A stretch of 64,000 nucleotides of DNA from Craspedostauros australis. Taxonomy: Eukaryota; Bacillariophyta; Bacillariophyceae; Mastogloiales; Achnanthaceae. The notes under the pieces were generated by a model that ran no database searches, had not been told where the DNA came from, and saw nothing but the letters and a program-made list of their open reading frames with translations. Location: contig JAMXDE010000037.1 in NCBI GenBank assembly GCA_026770025.1, forward strand, positions 124,001 to 188,000, read 5' to 3'. Below are positions 53,221 to 61,934 of the stretch, in pieces (the stretch's first letter is position 1; every line of letters begins with the position of its first letter). The translations under genes were made by a program, and so were the position numbers.

Positions 53221-54014
53221 TGTCGAGATGTACATGTGAGTATACGTCAAGATGTACGTGTATATGTGCATCGTTCACCCGCTATTCTCTCATACGCACT
53301 TGGACGGTATAACTACATTCGTGTCGATAGTATACTGTGATTCGTCAGAATTACAGAGGAAATGGAACACACGAAAAGGGGCAAGATTTCTGGAGGAAAT
53401 TTGCAAATAACGATTTCTGGGAGAATCAGAAGATCGTCCGTCCATGCATCAATGGTACCAAGAGAATCTCGAGGTACTTCCCAACTAAACCTCAGATGAT
53501 GATATCATCTGACAGACTACTGCATCACCAATGGAACGTGACATCTGGAGAGCAGAAGGACGCCTACTGACGTCGACAGGATGTCAACATGTCACCACGT
53601 CGACAGCTGTCTCCAAGTCAGAGCAGGAGGCGAAGATACAATGACCCATGAAGATCATGGATACTGAAGGTGAACTTCAAATGGTAAGTACTCATGGAGT
53701 AGAAGCCAGTACTGAATGAACGGAGCGTCGAATGCGGAGCACGCATCGAACACGGAGTATCGTGTAGCATGAGCACACGATGTTGAGAGAGAGAGAGAGA
53801 GAGAATACAGAGAGGAGCGAGAGAGGATCTCGCGTACCGACTCATAGTCGGAGACTGAATCTACGAAACAGATTGAAGCGCCGAGAGCATCGGGCAAGAG
53901 AACGGCGTACACCAAGAGGATCGGAGTAGCCAAGTAATGAAATAGCAAACAGACGACTATCAACCAACACCATCTTCCACGATCGTAGGTTACCATGAGC
54001 GGAACTTGCCAACA
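53221..54014 (+). repeat. 3' LTR of family B copia element
   Basis: 794 bp, preceded by the purine tract ATAGGAAGGG and followed by CATGAT, the target duplication. Confidence 0.95.
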
Positions 54015-54057
54015 CATGATACAGAAGTCTGTTATTAGAGCACTATTGTAAAAATCA

Positions 54058-55031
54058 CTAGTGCCTCAAACAAACGGCTGTAGCCAACGCCATTGGCGAT
54101 TTTTGGCGATTTTTGGATCACGAAAAATGGTCTGTAGAATCTAGTACATTTTCTACGTAAGTCCCGAACAAAAACAGGCCAGAAACAGCATCAACCGTGG
54201 TCCAACTCTCCGCACTCAGCTCGTATGGGCCATCCTGTACTCATAGTGCAGTTATAGTATCGCGTAGTGTTTATATATACCATCCTGAAGTTTGGTGGCT
54301 GTTGCTCTCTTTCTCGGTGAGCACTGATGCCATCCATCAAGCACCCCCATCATTCACGGACGTTTTGTGGCTTCTGGTTGGCATGTTTTCTTGGTCGAGT
54401 TGTTCCAAAGAAGTGTTCCAACCGCCCATGACGTCATAATGACGCAAGCGTTGGAACCAGAATTGACCAAACTTGCTACCGAAATTGGGGATCCGAGTGG
54501 TCAAATATCACTCCGACCTCCATGGGAGCACTAAACGCAAGTATACCTCCATACCAACGCACTCAAACATAATATAGATCATATAGTTGTGACCGCCTCG
54601 GAGAGAGTATTCTGAAATGATATCTATTGTACAGATTGAGCCAAAGAATGCTCAGCGCGGAGACTTTAAAGATGGAGGGTCGAATTTCTCGAAAAAAGAG
54701 GCCAGATCCTACTGAACCCCTGTAGAATCCTACTTGTAGCCAATTGTAGCCAATGAAAACCCGGTCCGTCCTTCGTCCGAAGGCAAAACCACACCAAGGG
54801 GGTCAACAAACACAAAAAGATCGACGAGATGGTAGTAACAACAAGACAGTGTTATCACTTGCCTGGATAGCCCTGGCTCTTAAGTTTACGTAGATGTGAA
54901 GAGATGTTGGATTGAGTGTCTATAAAACGAAGGCGGAGTTTGGGAAAAACTGATCCAAAATCTTTAGCCAACTGTAGCCAATAATCGCCAATAATCGCCA
55001 ATTTTTGGGGTCCGTTTGTTTGAGGCACTAG
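54058..55031. mobile_element. non-autonomous DNA transposon-like element with 20-bp TIRs
   Basis: The ends are perfect inverted 20-mers: CTAGTGCCTCAAACAAACGG at 54058-54077 and its complement at 55012-55031. Just inside, GGCGATTTTTGG is repeated at the left and TTGGCGATTATTGG at the right, i.e. inverted subterminal repeats. CTAG at each end may be a 4-bp target duplication, which would leave 16-bp TIRs. The 974 bp carry no ORF of note, so it would depend on a transposase elsewhere. It begins 43 bp after the family B copia element. Confidence 0.75.
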
Positions 55032-55050
55032 GGGAGAGCAAAAGCAAAGT

Positions 55051-55118
55051 ACCATGCCAGGATTCGAACCTGGAACCTCAGTGAGAATTCCTGGTGCTCT
55101 ACCGTTGAGCTACAGGCG
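55051..55118 (-). tRNA. tRNA-like sequence, probably not a functional tRNA
   Basis: On the minus strand it has a perfect T arm (CCAGG-TTCGAAT-CCTGG) and a D-arm/A-box (TAGCTCAACGGTAGAGC) at tRNA-like spacing, so both internal Pol III promoter boxes are present. The region between them does not fold into a normal anticodon arm, and the base runs outside (CGCCTG and CATGGTA) do not pair as an acceptor stem. It is likely a tRNA pseudogene or a SINE head. It starts 20 bp after the right TIR of the preceding element. Confidence 0.45.
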
Positions 55119-56748
55119 ATGCGATTGCTGAACCGAACGCAAGTGAAATTTATTGATAGTGGAGGCTACGGGAGTAACGTACTTAGCACTATTCGGTTTT
55201 GTGCTGATATGATGCATGTGGAGAGCAGGAGACGGAATATCCAAGATGCATGATGAGATGTACATGAATTACATGCTGCATGACATGATGGTGCAGGAGG
55301 CAGCACTACATGAGCAAGGCAAAGACTGTGTGCTACTGTGGAATATGTATGCTATGGCATATGGAATTGAACGAAATGAAGATGTCATGCTCACAGTTCC
55401 AACAATGCAATAACAGGAATAGGAGATAATCAGAGACTATAATAGAGACTGGGTGACCCCAGTTTCCAACATTCACATTCACAACAAAGCTTCCTGTTTG
55501 ATCAAGGGTGCACGTATCGACTCCTCTTGTCCAATAAAGCATAGGAGGGATGGCGTCAATGCTGAAATCAGAATAAATGGCGTCGTTTGGTGAAAACGTG
55601 AGGTATTCATAGCTTGATGGAGCTTCAGACAGCATCATCGACTGCACACACTTGTGCAACACCTCTCACCACCGCACTCTCATCTTCGCTCTCACTGCAC
55701 CACTGTCCATGATGCGGACATGTAGATGATCCACAATGGCAAATGGCAAAACCTTGATGGTGTGTGGTGCTTGGTGGTTGACGCATACATTCGCAGGTGA
55801 CTTCCCTTGATCCAGAGAGAAAGGGGGATGAAGAGAGACGGAAGGAGAGAAGTAGACAAACATGGTGAGTGCATGAAGCATCCAAAGACAGCCTGCCCAT
55901 TTACCCGTTGCTCTCCATTGACGATGCAGTGATCGGGAATGTGAAGTTGTTGGCAGTGCGGATTGCGATCGCAGGGAAGCAGAGACAGAGGCGGAGGCGG
56001 AGACGGAAGCACCAGAAAATTGCTTGGTGCGCACCTCTGGCTGTTGCCACAGGTTCGTTTGCCGCAGCGTGTATTTCACCATTCCTGCCCTGGGCTGGAA
56101 ATTGGGCGCGGATGGACCAAGATGTGCAAAGAAATGTGAAGGATCGTTCCAGTCTTTCGTTGGATTCTTGTTGGTGAAGTCTTCGTGTTCATGGGAGCTG
56201 TTGGTAAATACGACATTTCACCGAGTAAAAGGCTATTTGGTGATGTGTTCGCGATACTCTCTGGCAAATATAACGTCCGTACAACCATCCGTGTTTTCTT
56301 GTTCTGTGGTTGGCTTTGTGACGTGTGCCTGTGTCTGGGCAGCGCGAAAAAAAAAATAGGTGGCGCTTTCGATGGTCAGAAACCTGGAAGCGTCAAGTCA
56401 TTTGCAACTTGTGCGGGCCGTTAAGAACACTTCGTCACAAAGAAGAACGTGGGAGGATTTGAGAATTGGATGGATTCGTGGCGGCTGGATTTGTCGCGCT
56501 TATTAATCTGGCGGCTTCTATTCCTCATGTCTGTTGTGGTTTCACCAGGGGAACCGCGGTAAAGACCATATATTGGTCGGTTTGCCGATGGGACTCCGAT
56601 AGTAGTCCAAGTAATCCGTTGCAACAAATTAGACTATCTAGAAGGTACTACCGTAGACAACAAATCGTCCTAGTGTGATCATGGTGATTAGAGTTATTCG
56701 TTAATAGTGTTATTCTTGTTCGTGTGTTGAGGGGTGGTCGGGATAGTC
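55119..56748. other. intergenic with weak ORFs
   Basis: No confident gene. The minus-strand ORF at 55333-55662 is listed separately. G/A-rich repeats (GGCGGAGGCGGAGACGG) lie at 55985-56010. A 9-base A run lies at 56348-56356. Confidence 0.4.
55333..55662 (-). CDS. hypothetical 109-aa ORF or exon
   Basis: The central part (SSYEYLTFSPNDAIYSD, then DTCTLDQTGSFVVNV) reads like real protein, but no family is recognised. There could be further exons; the frame becomes hydrophobic and less convincing after VSIIVSDY. Low confidence. Confidence 0.25.
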   Translation of the reverse strand: MLHKCVQSMMLSEAPSSYEYLTFSPNDAIYSDFSIDAIPPMLYWTRGVDTCTLDQTGSFVVNVNVGNWGHPVSIIVSDYLLFLLLHCWNCEHDIFISFNSICHSIHIPQ

Positions 56749-58686
56749 TCACTCGGTCTCTGTGCTGTCGTCATCGCCCTTTTTCAAGTTCGCAGGTGCT
56801 TGTGTGGCTTCGAAATCGCTGTCGCTATCGCTGTCCATGTGGAGGTCGATCAACACAGCCTCACGCTTTCTACGCTTCGTTTTAGCGATGCGCGGTGCGC
56901 GGGCGCAGGAGGGGACAGGAGGCGGCACCACAACCGAGACGGGGACAGGAGGAACAGCCGCTGGGCTGGAACGGCATGCCATGGCACGGGGAGCACGTTT
57001 GCGAGAAGCAGAACGGCGCGCGCGACGAGCGACTGTCATCCTGTGCACGGACGCACGAGATGGCGAAGGAGCAGACTGGCCAATCGGAAACAAAAAGAAA
57101 GCAGGTGTGAGTGTGCAAGTTGATGTCATGCGCAAGAGGCGAGTGTGGCATCGATGGGGCTTACCTCGTAGCATTCTCCGAATCCGGTTCCTCGGCGGCC
57201 TTGTGGAATCGGGGGACGAGCAGCAGAGGACGGAACAAATGTGACTTCGTCCTCCCCAAGCGAGGAGTAATCATCCCCATCCATTGTAATGCCCGCGGAA
57301 TGCTTAGTTGTTTTATTCTCCGCCTTGCGCCCGTAGCGTGCCAAGTTGGTGGCACTGTGCACCACTGGATTCGCGGAGTACACCGGTACCAACCGAACAA
57401 TCAAGAGAGGCGCATCAGCCTCCACCTCGCTGTCGCGGTCATTGAGATTGACGGTCGGATTGAGGAAGTCGACGCCGTGCATCGCATGATCTGTGGTCAT
57501 CTCAAAACGATCACTCACTTGGATGGGGAGAATCTCCCTGTGAATGCGGTAGGGTTGGGGGTGTCCGCGACACATCCTGCGAACAGCAAGCGCGTACGAC
57601 TCGCCCCGCTCGCGTTGTCCCTGAAAAGAACGCATGTTGAAGTGTGTAGGCAGCTTCTCGTTCAGGCGGTCAAGCAGCTCCTTGTCCGTAGCTGCAGTGG
57701 ATCCGAGTTCGTGGTTCTGCTTCAACCCCACCTCCAAAACGCGTCCTTGCTCCTTGATCGACGCTTTGACGTCGCCGTAGCAAGTCCCACCTGGCAACTC
57801 GAAAGTAACTTCAAGCACCTCGCCATGCCCTTGCGGAGAGTACACGTGACGCACAGCAGGTAAGAAGACCAGGGTGTTCTTGTTCATCCAATCAGAAATG
57901 GATTGCGCACGACTCGGACCCTCTTGGAAGGGTGTCCCAGATACGGCATTGTTCACGAGCATGCTGGTAGCAGAGGCACGACGAACAGCAGCAGGAGAAG
58001 CCACAGGAACAGACGAGGGCTCAGGAGGAGCAACAGTCATCATGCTCGCCGCGTTGTATGCAGGTCTGGGGGTTGGTGGCGGATTGGTGGGGACAGGTGG
58101 CAGATGGGTGGGGACAGGTGCCGCGACGTGCGCATGGATTGGTGGGGCGGACGGACGGGCAGTTGTCCCAACTTCGGTTTCGCCGGTTGGTGGGGAGGCG
58201 TACGCCAAACGAGAGAATGTGTCCATCGTTTGCTTCGCGTCTTCGGGTTTCTGGGTTGATACTTTTGCGATGGTGTTGTCGAATTGTTGTTTGTATTGTA
58301 CGGCATTAGCGACAAGATCAGAAACGTTCGGAGAGTTTTGGTGTCCATTCGCACTGGATAACGGGTTAGTAACGGTTTCAAATTTGTTCGTTCAGAAATG
58401 ATGTGTCTGGTTCACAAACACGCAGTGACGTACCAGCTTTTGCTTCTTTCTTGGCGCGACTTCGTTTCACAGAATTGCGCAGATTACGCAGGTTCCGAGC
58501 AAAGTTGCGCTTCGACAAGAACGCCAAGTCGCCGTTTTCGCTCCAGACGAGTCTCGCGGGCTTATCCATGGGGATGACACCGCTCTCGAGCTGTGCCCTG
58601 AGTTCGCGGATCTGCGGGTACAGTGACTCGTTCCATGCGACCCCATCGGGACTGTCCTGTTTCTCCGTAGTAGCTTTTCTTGGCAT
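56749..58686 (-). CDS. unknown three-exon host protein, basic N and acidic C terminus
   Basis: My model on the minus strand: exon 1 from ATG 58686 (MPRKATTEKQ) to about 58430-58434, exon 2 from 58353 to 57165, exon 3 from 57075 to the stop at 56749, about 590 aa. Intron 2 (57164-57076, GTAAGC...CCAG) keeps frame. Intron 1 is less certain: the best donor (GTACGT, 58433) is out of frame with acceptor 58354, and a weaker GT four bases on (58429) is in frame. Exon 1 ends in a basic stretch (RNLRNSVKRSRAKKEAK). Exon 2 has a Pro-rich segment and a compact region (LVFLPAVRHVYSPQGHG, then EVTFELPGGTCYGDVK, then MCRGHPQPYRIHREIL). Exon 3 is basic, then acidic (DLHMDSDSDSDFEA). Charge pattern suggests a nuclear protein; no known domain. 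Confidence 0.6.
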
Positions 58687-59407
58687 GTTGCAGTGGCACT
58701 TACTGTTGAATGGCGGATCAGCAACAAGTACACGTCTGTCAATGTTGAATCCAAGGCGATTATGAGATGAGAATGCATCTTGACTTCGTTGCATTCCGCA
58801 GAGTAGAGGTTGCCGCGCGTGATCAACATGCGGCTTGTGATGTGCAGCATCCGTGTTTGAGAGGATGAGGGAGCCATCAATCAACGTGTCGCAGCGTGGT
58901 AACAGTCAACGCGAAACATCGGCAGGAGAAACGCTGTACAAAACACGTGTGGTGTAGAGCTCTACTCTGCCCATTTAGTTTTCAACGCATGCTGTTTGCC
59001 TGGCCAATCCCACGTTCAGTATGGCTTGCTTTAGCTGTAATTAGAATGAATGTATACATCTATTATATATATATGTTACTATTAGCATCTTATACTATAT
59101 CCCTAGGCATATAAGTGTATACCTACCGTTGGTCTAGACGCAACGCTCAACGTACGAAAAAGGACGGCTCCGGTGAGTCGACGATTGTGGAGGAACATGG
59201 TTCTTCTGTCGTGTGCGACACTCGCCCGGCGTATTCGCCGGCCACTTGTCTTCCTCGTTGACTTTTCACCATGTGCTTCATGGCGCACGACGTGGGGAGC
59301 TGGTATCTGGGGAGCCGTTGGAGCACCGATGTTTGACTCGCGTGCGCTGCACCATGTGCCTCTAAACGTCAAGCATCGGAATAGACACCGACACGACATG
59401 GAATAAC

Positions 59408-59540
59408 CGCAGACACGAACCAGGATCTTCGTGGGCGTAACATAGAATCGTGATAGAAACGAGCCAGGACGTCCTCAGACACGGCACAGAATCGCACCAG
59501 ACACGAGCCAGGACGTCCGGAGACACGGCACAGGACAGTC
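59408..59540. repeat. imperfect 44-bp tandem repeat
   Basis: Two copies of a unit containing ACGAGCCAGGACGTCC and AGACACGGCACAG (near 59444 and 59488), with a third weaker start at 59408 (AGACACGAACCAGGA). Confidence 0.7.
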
Positions 59541-59904
59541 ACAGAGAACACATCGACACGAAATGAGCACCAAATGAGCATCCAATTACCGCAGATTTGT
59601 CGCTGTGACAAGCGCTCAATCTGTGCCATGCTACGTTATCGAGTCAAGTTGTGTTGTAAACAGCGATATAGTGCATAAACTACAATAAGCTTCGATGGAT
59701 AACGGCATACTGTCGATACCATTCAGAATATTTGGTTGCTGTTGATTGGTTACAGCATTTACAATCACAATTAGCATGAGAGTTGTACTCCGCAGGATTT
59801 GAATACTAGGAACGTATGGCATTGTGACAAATTCGTATAAGTTATAGTGTCGTATGTGACATGTTGATCTCGCAGAGATGGACACCAAAAGGGAATGCAA
59901 ACGA

Positions 59905-60250
59905 CGTGCAATCGACATCATGCGAGCGCGACGTGAACACGATGCGAGCGCAACACGAACGTGACGCGAACACGGCGTGAACACGGCGCGAGCGCAACAC
60001 GAAAGCAACGTGAGCGCAACATGCACGCATCGTGAACGCGACATGGACGCATCGTCAACGCAACATGGACGCAACGTGAACACGACCTGGGCGCATCGCC
60101 AACGCAACATGCACGCAACGTCAACGTGAGTTGCACGCGACATGCACCCAACGTAAACGCGACATGAACACGACGAGAGCACGACGCGAGCTCCACATGG
60201 ACGCATGTGGACGCAACGTAAACGCGACATGAGTGCGACGTGAACACGAC
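59905..60250. repeat. 12-bp degenerate minisatellite
   Basis: About 345 bp made of degenerate units like GACGTGAACACG, AACGCGACATGA and ATGGACGCAACG. It keeps all frames open, so the 230-aa minus-strand ORF across it (59631-60323) is a composition artefact. Confidence 0.85.
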
Positions 60251-60921
60251 CTAGTCCCGACATCGGGCAGGATTTCAAATGCGTTGCGAGGTTCGGTTTA
60301 GTGTAATCATGGCTGGTGATCAATTATCTTCTGACTGTGTGGAAGTCCACTCGGGAATGGAGTAGTAGTAGAATGCAGTACCGTGTTGGCAAGGATGAGA
60401 CTTCACAGAGGATGACTCCTGCTCGAAACATCGTTTCTCCGCCCTCCGCAGCGTGCCTTGCTTGCAAACGCGTACAAAGGGCACAGCGCACTCGTTCGTC
60501 CATGACAGCCCCCATGCTGTCATGAAGACGCAGGGATCATAACAATATTCAGCGACGAAGAATAGAATCTGACGTATTGGTCCGTTGAATTCTGTCGTTT
60601 CTGGCATCTTGGACATGATGAAGCGCCTTGACAGCGGCGTTGTGGGACAATAGTGCGCGTTTGTTGCGTTCTCTGCTGTCTTGCGTGCTGGGTAGCGCAC
60701 CATGAGAGCAGCTCCCCAACGGCAAAAGGAGACAACAACTGGTCTACCAGGAGTCACGCAGAGTTCGCGGAGAAATGCTGTTTCCTCCTCTTACCAAGTT
60801 GCAGTTTGCTTGCGCACTATTTCTACTATTACAACGGTTACTTTTTGACATTGTTGGTTTTCGCCTCATTTTGATATTTGAAGAGGAACAAAGAGCTCAC
60901 AAATTCGCAAGAACGCAAACC

Positions 60922-61934
60922 ATGTTACTCCCACGCGGAACTTTCGCTGCTTTGGGGTTCGGACTGATTGGGTCTCGCCCAAGGGGCATGCTTGCGAACG
61001 ATCTTTCCGTGGAGTCGTTGCGACAGTTCGCGTCTGTGTTCGGAACGCATCCTGACATCGTGCACATCTTGTGGAACGAGCTCGTAGACGCTCGAGCTCT
61101 CCCGCGCGGGGCCAAACCCAAACATCTCCTTTGGACGTGCGCGTTTCTTCGCCTGTACGTGTCGGAGACTGCGCTCGCTGCAGTGTGCAAGTGTTCGGCC
61201 AAAACACTTCGCAAATGGATGTGGCTAATGATGGCAGCCGTTGAAACCGTTAAGGATCGCATTGTAAGTACTAATAAATTCGCACACCCGAACTGCGACA
61301 CAAAATTATTTTCACTCCATTCACTCACACATGGTCCTTTTTTTCGTGGTACCGCTCCAATTGACAGATTGTCTGGAACCGTCGTTTCGTTGGCGCAAGT
61401 CAAAATGCAAAAGCTCTTGTAACGGTTGATGGGACGGACATGCGAATCACCGAACCGAAACCGTTTGACAAGAAGTGGTACTCGTTCAAATTTCGCGCTG
61501 CTGGCTTGCGTTACGAGTTGGCTGTTGCGATTTCTACTGGCGAGATTGTTTGGGCGAATGGGCCTTTCCCGTGTGGCCTGTTGAACGATCTTTCGATCTT
61601 CCGCCTGGGCCTGAAGCCGAAACTAGTGCAACACGAAGTCATCGTCGCAGATGCCGGATACCGTGGGGACCCTTGTGTGTTCCCCCCAACTTTTCGCGCG
61701 GATGGCATCATGCGGTGCCGCCACGAAACGGTCAACAGGCGAATCAAGCACTGGCAATGCATGCACCTGAAGTGGCGGCACCACGTGGACAAGCATCGCC
61801 TTGCATTCAACGCGGTTGCCATCCTCACCCAAATTGAATTGAGCAACGGTTTCCCCTCGTTTGACGTGGTTGTCGCGATGCAAGAAGCACGCGAACGTGC
61901 CATCGCCCAAGCAGATGAACAGCACACACACTAA
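60922..61934 (+). CDS. PIF/Harbinger-like DDE transposase, two exons, intact
   Basis: Cut-and-paste transposase. Exon 1 is 60922-61263, the intron 61264-61367 (GTAAGT...TTGACAG, 104 bp, phase 0), exon 2 61368-61934, 302 aa. The upstream frame is open to 60775; I chose ATG 60922 (MLLPRGTF). After a helical N-terminal part (about 1-114) comes the nuclease core: first Asp in VDGTDMRI (D135), second in VADAGYRG (D209), Glu in RHETVNRRIKHW (E234). This is the motif set of the DDE_Tnp_4 / Harbinger group. The triad is complete, so it may be active or domesticated. No terminal inverted repeats or partner Myb-like ORF were found. A related broken copy lies at 45582-46055. Confidence 0.88.

Larger units (their letters stand above)
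46075..54014 (+). mobile_element. full-length family B Ty1/copia retrotransposon (7.9 kb)
   Basis: Plus-strand element with LTRs 46075-46869 (795 bp) and 53221-54014 (794 bp) starting TGTCGAG and ending CCAACA. I count three substitutions and one 1-base indel between them. CATGAT precedes (46069-46074) and follows (54015-54020), a 5- or 6-bp target duplication depending on whether the next shared C belongs to the LTR. A purine tract (ATAGGAAGGG) abuts the 3' LTR. The polyprotein has one in-frame stop. It inserted into a decayed Harbinger-like transposase. Solo or partial LTRs of the same family occur at 18059, 24787, 25717, 27391, 28549 and 43985. Confidence 0.95.
58687..60921. other. intergenic with two tandem-repeat arrays
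   Basis: No gene supported. Contains the repeats at 59408-59540 and 59905-60250. Frames at 59103-59406 (both strands) and 60320-60757 (minus) are open but unrecognised. Confidence 0.45.

Noticed and set aside
59631-60323. 230-aa minus-strand ORF rich in Arg, Cys and Val
   Set aside because: Produced by a 12-bp degenerate minisatellite that keeps frames open.
60320-60757. 145-aa minus-strand ORF as a possible partner gene of the Harbinger transposase
   Set aside because: No Myb/SANT-like motif or other recognisable domain, and no supporting context beyond proximity.
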